Shown: piece by piece, positions 36,085 through 45,620 of the stretch
Layout: every line of letters starts with the position of its first letter
Numbering within the stretch: the stretch's first letter is position 1
Origin: Shewanella amazonensis SB2B
GTDB lineage: Bacteria > Pseudomonadota > Gammaproteobacteria > Enterobacterales > Shewanellaceae
Direction of reading: 5' to 3'
NCBI RefSeq assembly: GCF_000015245.1
Contig: NC_008700.1
Location: forward strand, 3,044,001 to 3,108,000
DNA length: 64,000 nt
Made by a program: the position numbers and the translations under genes
Notes under the pieces: generated by a model
Database searches by the model: none
The model's input: the letters and a program-made list of their open reading frames with translations, nothing else
Told to the model about the DNA's origin: nothing

Positions 36085-36107
36085 CCAAGGCGCTTGGTGC
36101 GCCTTGG
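36085..36107 (-). terminator. Hairpin after ubiF, probable terminator
   Basis: CCAAGGCGC / GCGCCTTGG perfect 9-bp stem with a 5-base loop, 16 bases past the ubiF stop. The following bases on the minus strand (TATTCACC) are not T-rich, so it may protect the 3' end rather than terminate well. Confidence 0.4.
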
Positions 36108-36123
36108 TTTGATCCAGAAGGTA

Positions 36124-37305
36124 CTATTTCAACCCCATGGCATATTTCAGCACCTGACGTTTGATGGGCCCATCCACATTGGCAAGCCGCAGCGCCGCAT
36201 TGCGCAGCAACTTAACTGGCAACAAGTCATTGCTGAACGAGGCATAGAAGGCATCCATGGTGGACATCATCAGCTGATTGTCACGCCAGCGCCGTTGCTG
36301 GTAACGCTCCAGAACTGATTTTGTATGCCAGTTTTCACCTTTTTTCACTGCACTGACAATTTCATCCAGCAGCACATCAACATCCTTAAAGCCCAGGTTA
36401 ACGCCCTGACCGGCCAAGGGGTTAATGGTGTGGGCTGCATCGCCAATCAACACCAGATTGGCATCGAAATAGCGCTGGGCGTGGCGGCGGGTCAGCTTAA
36501 AGTGCCCCTTGTCCAACACTCTAAAATCCCGATCAAGGCGGGCGGGGAAATGGGCCCGGATTGAATCTGCCAGCTCGTTAGGGTTCAGCTTCGCGAGCCG
36601 GGCAATGGTTGAAGCGTCGTCATACCATACCAGAGACGCGTTTTTGCCCGGCAGTGGCAGCAGCGAACGGGGGCCCTGGGGCGTAAACTGCTGCCAGGTC
36701 ACATCCTGCTGCTCACAGGCGGTGGCGATATTGATAAGCATGGCCGACTGGGCATAGTCCCAACCCGTCACCCCAATATGAGCGAAAGCACGCACCTGGG
36801 AATTGGCGCCATCTGCGCCCACCAAGAGCTTTGCTTTAATACGCTCGCCGGAGTCGAGGGCGACACAAATGGCGTCCTCATCCACAAGGCGCTCGAAGCC
36901 CATCACGTTAACGGGGGCTTTAACAGTAACTGAATCCAGCGTTGACAAAAGGTCCCAAAGCGCCAACTGCACCACCCGGTTTTCGACTATGTGTCCCAAA
37001 TGGTCAGCGCCTATCTGGCTGGCATGGAAACGGGTGATACAGGATTCAATTTCCCAGGTCTCAAGACCAAGATAAGGTACGGCGCGCCTGGAGAGTATCC
37101 CTGCCCAGGCATCCAGACGCTCAAGCAGCGCTTCACTGGCCACACTCAGGGCCGATACTCTGACATCCAGGGGCTGACTCGCCTCAAACGCCTGTGGCAT
37201 GTGGTTTTCAAGCACTGTTACGGACAATCCGGCGCGGCCAAGGCCAGCAGCAAGGGCTGCCCCTACCATGCCACCGCCCACCACCACTACATCCTGTTCA
37301 ATCAT
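36124..37305 (-). CDS. ubiF: 2-octaprenyl-3-methyl-6-methoxy-1,4-benzoquinol hydroxylase
   Basis: FAD monooxygenase for the C6 hydroxylation of the ubiquinone ring. 393 residues; FAD motifs VVVGGGMVGAALAAGLGRAG at the N-terminus and GDAAHTINPLAGQGVNLG near 280. The stretches QPLDVRVSALSVASEALL, ETWEIES and WQQFTPQGPRSLLPL resemble UbiF more than UbiH or UbiI. Start at ATG 37305; the frame is open 42 codons further without homology. Single gene. Confidence 0.88.
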   Translation of the reverse strand: MIEQDVVVVGGGMVGAALAAGLGRAGLSVTVLENHMPQAFEASQPLDVRVSALSVASEALLERLDAWAGILSRRAVPYLGLETWEIESCITRFHASQIGADHLGHIVENRVVQLALWDLLSTLDSVTVKAPVNVMGFERLVDEDAICVALDSGERIKAKLLVGADGANSQVRAFAHIGVTGWDYAQSAMLINIATACEQQDVTWQQFTPQGPRSLLPLPGKNASLVWYDDASTIARLAKLNPNELADSIRAHFPARLDRDFRVLDKGHFKLTRRHAQRYFDANLVLIGDAAHTINPLAGQGVNLGFKDVDVLLDEIVSAVKKGENWHTKSVLERYQQRRWRDNQLMMSTMDAFYASFSNDLLPVKLLRNAALRLANVDGPIKRQVLKYAMGLK

Positions 37306-37501
37306 GTCAGTCAAAGAAGCTAAACCTCCGCCGTTTGTAAATACCTGTGCCCATTGGTGTGTAATTGTGTCTAACGCTGGGTTTGGCCACATCTGGTTAC
37401 AAAGACCACACAAGCCATCGAAAAGTCCCACCTACACTGAAGCAGCCACAGTTGAGTTCCCGCCGGTAACGGCATTTTGTGAAAGCATCGAGAGGTAGAC
37501 T

Positions 37502-37801
37502 ATGAAAGCGTTACTCATGACCAGCGGCCTGCTGGGCTTAACCTTACTGGGCAATACTGCCCTCGCCAGCCCCATGGAAACCATGACGGTAATCTATCGC
37601 AGCCCAGTGGATTATGCCCTATATCAACAAAAGGCGGAAATGCTGGGCTATTTTCAGCTGGAATTGCATGAAGGGATACGTCTCGAAGCGAAAACTCAGC
37701 TAACACAAATGGCTACACGATTCGCACAAGCCGATAATCGGCTCGTTCGTCATTCACCTCAGGTTAACCTGCCAGCGCGCGTGCTCAGTGCCCCAAGATG
37801 A
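37502..37801 (+). CDS. Uncharacterised small exported protein
   Basis: 99 residues beginning with a good signal peptide (MKALLMTSGLLGLTLLGNTALA, cut before SPMETM). The mature ~77 residues are hydrophilic, with no Cys and no motif I know (VIYRSPVDYALYQQKAEMLGYFQLELHEGIRLEAK). An AGAGG site precedes the ATG by about 6 bases, supporting a real gene. Divergent from ubiF. Function unknown. Confidence 0.7.
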   Translation: MKALLMTSGLLGLTLLGNTALASPMETMTVIYRSPVDYALYQQKAEMLGYFQLELHEGIRLEAKTQLTQMATRFAQADNRLVRHSPQVNLPARVLSAPR

Positions 37802-37975
37802 TTTTGACCTTAGCCTTTAAAAGGGTATTGCCTTGGGACGGCGCCACTGATGCCGCCGCCTCGGGCCGTGACTAAAAAATGCCCCGATAATTGCAGGCCA
37901 ACCCTAGCCACAACCAGTTTCAATGGGTAAAATGTCGCGCTATTTTTTATGTGGTTCCAAGAGCGACGCAAACTG

Positions 37976-39400
37976 ATGAGTAAAAAACTCCATATCAAAA
38001 CCTGGGGCTGTCAGATGAATGAGTACGACTCATCCAAGATGGCTGACTTGCTGGGCGAATATCAGGGCTACACCTTGACCGAAGAGGCCGAGGAAGCAGA
38101 CATCCTGCTGCTCAACACCTGCTCAATTCGTGAGAAGGCGCAGGAGAAGGTGTTTCATCAGCTCGGTCGCTGGAAAACCCTGAAAGACAAGAATCCGGAC
38201 CTTATCATCGGCGTCGGCGGCTGTGTGGCTTCTCAGGAAGGCAAGGCCATCAAGGACCGCGCCCAATGCGTGGACATCATCTTTGGCCCCCAGACCCTGC
38301 ACCGTCTGCCGGAAATGATTGACCAGGTTCGCAGCGGCGAAAAAGCCGTGATTGACGTGTCCTTCCCGGAAATCGAGAAGTTCGACCGTCTGCCAGAACC
38401 CCGCGCCGAAGGCCCGACCGCCTTTGTATCCATCATGGAAGGTTGCAGCAAGTACTGCTCTTTCTGCGTGGTGCCTTACACCCGCGGTGAGGAAGTCAGC
38501 CGTCCGATGGATGACATCATCCTCGAAATCGCTCAGCTCGCCGAGCAAGGCGTGCGTGAAGTGAACCTGCTCGGTCAGAACGTGAACGCCTACCGCGGCG
38601 CCAAGCATGACGGTGAAATCTGTACCTTCGCCGAACTGCTGCGTCACGTTGCCGCCATCGATGGTATCGACCGTCTGCGCTTTACCACCAGCCACCCGAT
38701 TGAATTTACTCAGGATATCATCGACGTTTACGAAGATACCCCTGAGCTGGTGAGCTTCCTGCACCTGCCGGTACAGTCCGGTTCCGACCGGATTCTCACC
38801 GCCATGAAGCGTGGCCACATGGCTATCGAGTACAAGTCGATTATCCGCCGCCTGCGCAAGGCCCGTCCGGACATTCAAATAAGCTCCGATTTTATCGTGG
38901 GCTTCCCCGGCGAAACCGCCCAGGACTTCCAGGACACCATGAAGCTGATTGAAGATGTGAACTTCGACATGAGCTTCAGCTTTATCTACAGCGCCCGCCC
39001 GGGTACTCCGGCAGCCGATCTGCCGGATGATGTGGATATGGAAGAGAAAAAACAGCGCCTTGCTGATTTGCAGGAACTTATCAACCAGCAGGCCATGCGT
39101 TACAGCCGTCAGATGATGGGCACAGTGCAGCGCATTCTGGTTGAAGGTCCCTCGGTGAAGAACCCGATGGAACTGCGTGGCCGCACCGAAACCAACCGGG
39201 TGGTCAACTTTGAAGGCCTGCACAAGCACATAGGCACCTTCGTGGATGTGGAAATTGTGGACGTGTTCCCCAACTCACTGCGCGGCAAGTTTATCCGCGG
39301 CGAAGACGAGATGGACCTGCGCAAGAGCCTTCGCCCGGAGGACATCCTCGCCAAGCACCAAAAGGCAGATGACTTGGGCGTGACCCATTTCAAGCCCTGA
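37976..39400 (+). CDS. miaB: tRNA-2-methylthio-N6-dimethylallyladenosine synthase MiaB
   Basis: Radical-SAM methylthiotransferase acting on i6A37 of tRNAs. 474 residues from ATG 37976 ([15 protein letters not shown]). N-terminal cluster ligands C12, C49 and C83; radical-SAM cluster C157, C161, C164 (CSKYCSFC); C-terminal TRAM domain from about 380. A longer reading adds nine residues. First gene of the miaB-ybeZ-ybeY-corC-lnt neighbourhood, and closed by its own terminator. Confidence 0.97.
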
Positions 39401-39412
39401 TGGCACAAACTT

Positions 39413-39444
39413 ACAAGGGCGACTCTGGTCGCCCTTGTTATTTT
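39413..39444 (+). terminator. Terminator after miaB
   Basis: ACAAGGGCGAC / GTCGCCCTTGT perfect 11-bp stem, TCTG loop, then TATTTT. Confidence 0.85.
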
Positions 39445-39548
39445 AAGGCACCGCACCGCTTTGCATCACAGCCGCGAAACGCAGTATATTTCAGCTATAG
39501 GCGTTGGGCATTTGCCCAACTTTATGGATATTGACGCCGGAGTATTGA

Positions 39549-40619
39549 TTGGCCAGTAAACTTACCACCATGAACCTCTATCTGGAGCCCGCAGACAGCC
39601 GCCGTTTGGCCTCCCTCTGTGGTCCCTTTGATGACAACATCAAACAGCTCGAGCGCCGTATCGGTGTTGAAATCAGTTACCGCAACAACCATTTTCAGAT
39701 TGTGGGTCAGCCACGCAACTGCCTGACTGCCAATAACCTGCTCAAATCCTTGTATGTGGAAACCGCACCGGTGAAGGGCAGTACGCCTGATCTGGAGCCG
39801 GAGCAGGTGCATATCGCCATTCAGGAAGCCATTGCCCTGGAAGCCGAAGACGAGCATGAGGATCTGAAAGAGCATTACATCAAGACCCGCCGGGGTGTAA
39901 TTAAGCCGCGCAATCCCAATCAGAGCCAATATGTGGTCAACATAGTGCGCCACGACATCACCTTTGGTATTGGCCCCGCGGGTACAGGTAAAACCTACCT
40001 TGCAGTAGCTGCCGCAGTGGATGCGCTTGAGCGCCAGGAAATCCGTCGAATCCTGCTGACACGCCCTGCGGTGGAAGCGGGCGAGAAACTGGGCTTTTTG
40101 CCCGGCGATTTGAGTCAGAAAGTCGACCCTTATCTGCGCCCACTGTACGATGCCCTGTTTGAAATGCTCGGCTTTGAAAAGGTTGAACGCCTGATTGAGC
40201 GCAGCGTGATTGAAATTGCGCCACTGGCCTATATGCGTGGCCGCACCCTGAATGATGCTTTTATCATTCTGGATGAGAGCCAAAACACCACGGTGGAGCA
40301 GATGAAAATGTTCCTCACCCGTATCGGCTTTAACTCCAAGGCCGTGATCACCGGCGACATCACCCAGATTGACCTGCCCAAGCATCAAAAGTCAGGTCTG
40401 CGCCATGCCATCGAAGTGCTGGGCGATGTGAATGAAATCAGCTTTAACTTCTTCCAGTCCAAAGACGTGGTGCGCCACCCCGTGGTTGCCCGTATCGTTG
40501 AGGCATACGAAGAGTTCGAAGCCAAACAGCAGGCAAACAAAGGCCGTCACGACAGCCAATACCGTCTGGCAGACAGCCCTCAGGCAGACACCGCCGAAGG
40601 AGAACCCCATGGCGCTTGA
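39549..40619 (+). CDS. ybeZ: PhoH-family ATPase YbeZ
   Basis: 356 residues with Walker A GPAGTGKTYLA (about 138), Walker B ILDESQNTT and the PhoH core. YbeZ binds ATP and works with the RNase YbeY. The start is TTG 39549: GGAG lies 6 bases upstream and the product starts ASKLTTMNLYLEPAD. An internal ATG at 39570 is the alternative. It overlaps ybeY by 11 bases. Confidence 0.94.
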   Translation: MASKLTTMNLYLEPADSRRLASLCGPFDDNIKQLERRIGVEISYRNNHFQIVGQPRNCLTANNLLKSLYVETAPVKGSTPDLEPEQVHIAIQEAIALEAEDEHEDLKEHYIKTRRGVIKPRNPNQSQYVVNIVRHDITFGIGPAGTGKTYLAVAAAVDALERQEIRRILLTRPAVEAGEKLGFLPGDLSQKVDPYLRPLYDALFEMLGFEKVERLIERSVIEIAPLAYMRGRTLNDAFIILDESQNTTVEQMKMFLTRIGFNSKAVITGDITQIDLPKHQKSGLRHAIEVLGDVNEISFNFFQSKDVVRHPVVARIVEAYEEFEAKQQANKGRHDSQYRLADSPQADTAEGEPHGA

Positions 40620-41070
40620 ACTGGCGTTGGATCTGCAATTTGCTGTGAATCCCGGTAATTTGCCCACAGAAGCAGAGTTTGAGACCTGGGTACGTGTCGC
40701 CCTTGGCGATACCCTCGATGAAGCCGAGCTGACCATTCGCATTGTGGATGCCACCGAGAGTCAGCAGCTTAATCGCGACTACCGCGGCAAAGACAAACCC
40801 ACCAATGTATTGTCGTTCCCCTTTGAGGCGCCTCCCGGAATGGAACTGCCTCTGCTTGGGGATCTTGTCATTTGTGCGTCTGTCGTTGAAAATGAGGCCC
40901 TTGAGCAACATAAGGCCCTCGAGGCCCACTGGGCTCACATGGTTGTACATGGTTGCCTGCATCTGCTAGGTTATGACCATATTGACGATGCCGAAGCTGA
41001 AGAAATGGAAGCGCTGGAAACCACGCTTCTGACTGGCCTTGGTTACCCCGATCCCTATAAGGAGCAATAA
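40609..41070 (+). CDS. ybeY: Endoribonuclease YbeY
   Basis: Metal-dependent RNase needed for 16S rRNA 3'-end maturation and ribosome quality control. 153 residues with the zinc motif HGCLHLLGYDH. Start ATG 40609, behind AAGGAG; the longer open frame reaches far into ybeZ and is not coding there. Confidence 0.97.
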   Translation: MALELALDLQFAVNPGNLPTEAEFETWVRVALGDTLDEAELTIRIVDATESQQLNRDYRGKDKPTNVLSFPFEAPPGMELPLLGDLVICASVVENEALEQHKALEAHWAHMVVHGCLHLLGYDHIDDAEAEEMEALETTLLTGLGYPDPYKEQ

Positions 41071-41100
41071 TCGGCCCTTTATTGAGCCGTGAAAATCACT

Positions 41101-41979
41101 ATGAGTGACGACATACCCCCGAGTAGCAACGCCCAAAAGAAAGGCTGGTTAGAACGCGTTAGTCAGTTATTCCAGGGCGAACCTCAAAATCGTGACGATC
41201 TGGTGGAAGTGATCCACGATGCCGAGCAACGCGACCTCATCACCGAAGACACCCGTGAAATGATCCAGGGTGTACTGGAAGTCTCAGACCTGCGTGTCAG
41301 GGACATCATGATCCCCCGCGCCCAGATTGTGGCCATTAAAATCGACAGCACAGTGGAAGAACTGTTGGCTACCGTCATAGGGTCGGCCCATTCACGCTTC
41401 CCCGTAGTTAACGACGATAAAGACCACATCGAAGGCATACTGCTGGCCAAGGATCTGATCAAGTACGGATTTAATAACAGTGATGAACCCTTTGCGCTGG
41501 AGAAGGTGATCCGCCCTGCCGTGGTGGTGCCCGAAAGCAAGCGCGTGGATGTGCTACTCAAGGAGTTTCGCTCCCAACGTTACCATATGGCCATTGTCGT
41601 GGATGAATACGGCGGTGTATCCGGTCTGGTAACCATCGAGGATATTCTCGAAGAAATCGTGGGTGAAATCGAAGATGAATTCGACCATGACAGTGTGGAA
41701 GAGACCGAAATCCGCAAGGTCAACAACACTGTGTTTATGGTCAAGGCGCTGACGGCGATTGAAGACTTCAACGAAGAATTCGGTACCGACTTCTCCGACG
41801 AAGAATTTGATACTGTTGGCGGTATGGTGGCCCACGCCTTTGGCCATCTGCCCGAACGTAATGAACAAATCAGTATCGGCGGCATCGAGTTCAAAGTGAT
41901 CAGTGCCGACACACGGCGTCTTATTCAGCTGAGGGTCAAGTTTCCCGACCCGGAGCAGGCTGAGATAGCCGAGATCTGA
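41101..41979 (+). CDS. corC: CorC/YbeX: CBS-domain protein of magnesium/cobalt homeostasis
   Basis: 292 residues with two CBS domains (about 65-185: RDIMIPRAQIV, HSRFPVVNDDKDHIEGILLAKDL, MAIVVDEYGGVSGLVTIEDILEEIVGEIEDE) and a C-terminal CorC/HlyC transporter-associated domain. No membrane helices. Family proteins affect Mg2+/Co2+ efflux and, for YbeX, ribosome maturation. Start ATG 41101 (MSDD). Third gene of the ybeZ-ybeY-corC run. Confidence 0.95.
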   Translation: MSDDIPPSSNAQKKGWLERVSQLFQGEPQNRDDLVEVIHDAEQRDLITEDTREMIQGVLEVSDLRVRDIMIPRAQIVAIKIDSTVEELLATVIGSAHSRFPVVNDDKDHIEGILLAKDLIKYGFNNSDEPFALEKVIRPAVVVPESKRVDVLLKEFRSQRYHMAIVVDEYGGVSGLVTIEDILEEIVGEIEDEFDHDSVEETEIRKVNNTVFMVKALTAIEDFNEEFGTDFSDEEFDTVGGMVAHAFGHLPERNEQISIGGIEFKVISADTRRLIQLRVKFPDPEQAEIAEI

Positions 41980-41989
41980 GTTTCCCCTG

Positions 41990-42014
41990 AACGGGCCTTC
42001 ACGGCCCGTTTTTT
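41990..42014 (+). terminator. Intrinsic terminator between corC and lnt
   Basis: AACGGGCC / GGCCCGTT stem with a 5-base loop and T6. It ends only 26 bases before the lnt start, leaving no room for a normal promoter in between. Confidence 0.8.
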
Positions 42015-42039
42015 CCTGTCTATGGATGATTGACTGCAA

Positions 42040-43575
42040 TTGGACTTGAATGCAATCGCCGGCCGCCGCTGGCCCCGACTCCTGCTGGCTTTTCTTGCCG
42101 GTGCCTCCACCTCACTCGCTTTTGCTCCCTATTCGCTCTGGCCCGTTTATCCAGTTGCAATAGCCCTGTCCCTGTGTCTGGCTCAGGGGCTGTCCCCCAG
42201 GGCTGCATTTGGCCATTGGTTCAGTTTTGGCTTTGGCAGCTTTGCTTTTGGAATAAGTTGGGTACACGTCAGCATTGACCGATTTGGCGGTCTGCCGCTG
42301 GTTGTTTCGCTGTCATTGATGGCATTGCTGGCACTCTATCTTGCACTCTATCCGGCGCTGGCGGGCATGCTTTACGCCCGATTAAAGACGGCCCATGTCC
42401 TGCCCAATCTGTTACTGCTGTTTCCGGCGTTGTGGATATTGACCGAGTGGGCACGGGGATGGGTGCTGACAGGCTTCCCCTGGCTTTGGGCAGGATACAG
42501 TCAGACCGATGGTCCCCTGTTGCCACTGGCGGCTTTAATCGGTGTGCAGGGAATAGGCATGCTCATTCTGGTCTGCGCCGGCGCCTTGGCGCTGCTCAGT
42601 CAAAAACGCTGGTTACCGTTAACGCTGCTGTTGCCGCTGCTTGCCTTACTGGTGTTCACGGCTAACCAGTTTCCTCAGGTACAGCGCAGCGGCGAAACCG
42701 TTAAGGTGTTGCTGGTGCAGGGCAATATCCCCCAGAGCATGAAATGGGAACCCGAGCAGCTTTGGCCTACCATGCTCAAGTATATGGACTTGAGTCGCCC
42801 ACATGCAGATGCCGACATTATTCTGTGGCCCGAGGCCGCTATCCCGGCCCCCGAAGCCATGGTGGCGGATTTTCTGGACAACGCCAACCGGGTTGCCAAC
42901 CTCAATAACAATGCCATTATCACCGGCATCATCAGTCATCAGGATAATCACTGGTACAACTCACTCATCGTGCTGGGCAATCATCACGAAAAGGTGCAGC
43001 AGCAACCTGACTATGAAGCCAATGGTACCAACCAATTCCGTAAGCACCATTTGCTGCCCATCGGCGAATTTGTGCCTTTTGAGGCCCTGTTGAGGCCCCT
43101 GGCGCCTTTCTTCAACCTGCCCATGTCGTCGTTCAGCCGTGGTGATTATCAGCAGCCTAATCTGACTGCAGCAGGTTTTCAGCTGGCACCGGCTATTTGC
43201 TATGAAATCGCCTTTCCTGAGCAATTGCGTAAAAACGTGACTGCACAAACCGATCTGCTGCTGACAGTATCCAACGACGCCTGGTTTGGTGAGTCCAACG
43301 GCCCGCTGCAACACATGGAGATAGCCCGCATGCGCTCTGCAGAGCTGGGCCGCCCCTTACTTCGCGCCACCAATAATGGCGTAACGGCCGTGGTGGATGA
43401 ATTTGGCCACATCACTGCTGCTGTGCCGCAGTTTGAAACCCAGGTGCTGAAAACCGACGTTGCCCTGACCCGGGGCGTGACCCTGTTTGCCCGCACCGGG
43501 CACCTGCCTCTTTATCTGCTCTGTCTCTTCATAGTGCTGGCTGCATGGGGTTACAGTCGCAAACTTCCTCGCTGA
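42040..43575 (+). CDS. lnt: Apolipoprotein N-acyltransferase
   Basis: Adds the third acyl chain to lipoproteins at the periplasmic face of the inner membrane. 511 residues: N-terminal membrane helices (about 10-210) and a nitrilase-like domain with the triad E265 (LWPEAAIP), K335 (FRKHHLLPIGEFVPFE) and C387 (PAICYEIAFPE). The start appears to be TTG 42040; no upstream ATG is in frame and the N-terminus lines up with relatives. Confidence 0.95.
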   Translation: MDLNAIAGRRWPRLLLAFLAGASTSLAFAPYSLWPVYPVAIALSLCLAQGLSPRAAFGHWFSFGFGSFAFGISWVHVSIDRFGGLPLVVSLSLMALLALYLALYPALAGMLYARLKTAHVLPNLLLLFPALWILTEWARGWVLTGFPWLWAGYSQTDGPLLPLAALIGVQGIGMLILVCAGALALLSQKRWLPLTLLLPLLALLVFTANQFPQVQRSGETVKVLLVQGNIPQSMKWEPEQLWPTMLKYMDLSRPHADADIILWPEAAIPAPEAMVADFLDNANRVANLNNNAIITGIISHQDNHWYNSLIVLGNHHEKVQQQPDYEANGTNQFRKHHLLPIGEFVPFEALLRPLAPFFNLPMSSFSRGDYQQPNLTAAGFQLAPAICYEIAFPEQLRKNVTAQTDLLLTVSNDAWFGESNGPLQHMEIARMRSAELGRPLLRATNNGVTAVVDEFGHITAAVPQFETQVLKTDVALTRGVTLFARTGHLPLYLLCLFIVLAAWGYSRKLPR

Positions 43576-43608
43576 TACGTCGAATACACTTCCGCCAGCG
43601 CTTAGAAA

Positions 43609-43645
43609 GTGGGATCCGAACCACAGGATCCCACATTTCTCTCTT
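43609..43645 (+). terminator. Terminator after lnt
   Basis: GTGGGATCC / GGATCCCAC perfect 9-bp stem, 8-base loop, then ATTTCTCTCTT, 34 bases past the lnt stop. Confidence 0.7.
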
Positions 43646-43744
43646 AAATCATTGTGCTTTGCGAAAACAACCAGTTTTTTTGTTTGCCTGAAACCACATA
43701 GGGACTAGGCTTATTTAAAGGTAAGTCTCCAGGGGGCAAGGGAC

Positions 43745-44986
43745 ATGCTCGGGCAACAACAAATCCTGATAATCGACGATTCTGAAGCCATTTTAATGGT
43801 GGTAAAAACCATGCTTTCCCGCATGGGTTTTGAAAAAATCACCACCATGACTTCGGCGACAAAGGCACTGGCTGTCGTGGGTCTGGAGCCGGCGCGTTTT
43901 CAGATAATATTAACTGACCTTCGGATGCCTGATACCGACGGCCTGGATGTACTCAGGAGGCTTGGCGAAATGGGCTTCAAAGGCGCAGTGGCCATCATTT
44001 CTGAAATGGACAGGCGCATCATCAACCTGGCAGCCGACATAGCCCGGCGTCATCGACTCCACATGATTGGCTGCATTTGCAAACCAGTACAACTGGACGA
44101 TTTATCGGCGCTGGTTGAAAAAGCCACTGAGCTGCGTGTCACCCTTGAACCTCCTGCACAGCTTCTGACCCATGAGCAAGTTCAGGCCGCATTCAATCAA
44201 ATTCAGGTGATCCCCTACTATCAACCCAAGGTTGATTTAAACAGGTGTCAGGTTGTGGGCGTCGAAGCGCTGGCGCGCATTCGCTTACCGGGTGAAGTCA
44301 ATGCGCTTCGGCCCTGTCGCTTTATGCCAGTCATTCAAGAATATGGCATGCTGCCTCAGCTATCCCAACGCATGCTGCAGCAGGCATGCAAAGACTTACC
44401 CACTATAAAATCCATCCTCGGCAACGACATCAAAGTCAGTTTGAACATCAGTCCGGAAGAGCTTGAGAATACCTATCTGGCAGACAGTCTGGAGCATATC
44501 TGGCGTAAGAGTGGTGCCAGTAACGATTCGCTGGTGCTTGAAATCACCGAAGAGCATTACATACACAACAGTGCACAACTCGAATCCCTGAATCGGTTGC
44601 GCCTGAGAGGCTTTGGGTTGTCGTTGGATGACTTTGGCACAGGATTTACCAACATCAATCAACTGAGAGATTTGCCCTACACAGAAGTCAAAATCGATCG
44701 TTCACTTATCATCAATATTCACAGAGACAGCTTTTGTCAGGCCATTTTGAATGGCCTTGTTGAAATTGCGCGCCAGCTGGGTATTACTTTGGTGGCCGAA
44801 GGCATAGAGCACATGGACGAACTCAAATACCTGATGCAGACTTACCCGGCACTGATATTGCAGGGGTACCTCATCAGTCTGCCCCGTTCACTCGATACCC
44901 TGAATACCTGGCACAAGGGGTGGCAGCATCAATTTGGCAATCGATCCCATATCCACCGGCATCAGCCCCCCGCCAACGAAGACTGA
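43745..44986 (+). CDS. Response regulator with EAL (c-di-GMP phosphodiesterase) domain
   Basis: 413 residues: receiver domain (1-125) with acidic pocket D11/D12, phospho-acceptor D58 (ILTDLRMPDTDG) and the conserved Lys in CKP; then an EAL domain (about 140-395). E174 in EAL, N in SLNISPE, E in LEITEEH, D295/D296 (DDFGTG), K316 (VKIDRS), E in VAEGIE and Q in LQGY are present, so hydrolysis of c-di-GMP to pGpG is likely. No histidine kinase or output partner is adjacent. It stands alone between lnt and ybeL with its own GGGGG-type ribosome site. Confidence 0.93.
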   Translation: MLGQQQILIIDDSEAILMVVKTMLSRMGFEKITTMTSATKALAVVGLEPARFQIILTDLRMPDTDGLDVLRRLGEMGFKGAVAIISEMDRRIINLAADIARRHRLHMIGCICKPVQLDDLSALVEKATELRVTLEPPAQLLTHEQVQAAFNQIQVIPYYQPKVDLNRCQVVGVEALARIRLPGEVNALRPCRFMPVIQEYGMLPQLSQRMLQQACKDLPTIKSILGNDIKVSLNISPEELENTYLADSLEHIWRKSGASNDSLVLEITEEHYIHNSAQLESLNRLRLRGFGLSLDDFGTGFTNINQLRDLPYTEVKIDRSLIINIHRDSFCQAILNGLVEIARQLGITLVAEGIEHMDELKYLMQTYPALILQGYLISLPRSLDTLNTWHKGWQHQFGNRSHIHRHQPPANED

Positions 44987-45000
44987 AGTGCCGATAAAAG

Positions 45001-45501
45001 CTAAGGCGCCAAAGCCTCGCGAATAAACTCGTCGTTATCACACTCAGGGCAATCAGGCACGACCGACGGGAATTCGATGTCCATTCCATGGCCGCAACTG
45101 GTGCACACCATGCGGCCCTGGCTGATAATTTCCCCGCTCTGGTAATAGCCGTGATGTTTAAAATCCTGAGCCAGTTCATGCCATTGCACCTGACTTCTGT
45201 CGGTTATCTCCGAGAGCCAATGCCACAGGGTGTTTTCGATGGCGATAAATGATGGACTGTGAGTCAGAGAACTTTCGTTTTTTTCCTGTAAAAAGGCGGC
45301 TATATCGCGCCTCAGAAACTCCAGTGCCAACGCCAGCTCTTCTTCATCTGCCTGTGCTTTCAGGCGCCCAAAGGCCTCGCCGGAGGTCATCAGCCGGAAC
45401 AGATTCTTGGCGTTCAGCTCGGGGTTAGCCTCAAAGTGGGTGGCCAAATCCTTAATGAGATCCTGATACAGGGCCAGTAATTGCGTGCTTCTGCTGGTCA
45501 T
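45001..45501 (-). CDS. ybeL: Zinc-ribbon protein of the YbeL (DUF1451) family
   Basis: 166 residues. A helical N-terminal part is followed by a C-terminal zinc ribbon with two Cys pairs (VCTSCGHG, DCPECDND). ATG 45501 has GGAG 8 bases upstream; a TTG two codons earlier is less likely. It converges on the EAL gene and lies next to leuS as in E. coli. Function unknown. Confidence 0.88.
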   Translation of the reverse strand: MTSRSTQLLALYQDLIKDLATHFEANPELNAKNLFRLMTSGEAFGRLKAQADEEELALALEFLRRDIAAFLQEKNESSLTHSPSFIAIENTLWHWLSEITDRSQVQWHELAQDFKHHGYYQSGEIISQGRMVCTSCGHGMDIEFPSVVPDCPECDNDEFIREALAP

Positions 45502-45620
45502 CGTCAATACTCCTTCAAGGGAACCTTTTTAATGAACCGCTTCTGGTTTATTCTATGCAGATCCCGCAGCGCAGACCAAGCGCGTGATCAAACAAACAGG
45601 CGGCAATGCCGGAAAAATTG

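Noticed and set aside
38123..39229. 368-codon minus-strand frame inside miaB
   Set aside because: Fully antisense to miaB, whose iron-sulfur motifs prove the plus strand is coding. Composition is typical of a mirror frame.
39522..40388. 288-codon minus-strand frame opposite ybeZ
   Set aside because: Mirror of the PhoH-family gene with its Walker motifs on the other strand; no independent support.
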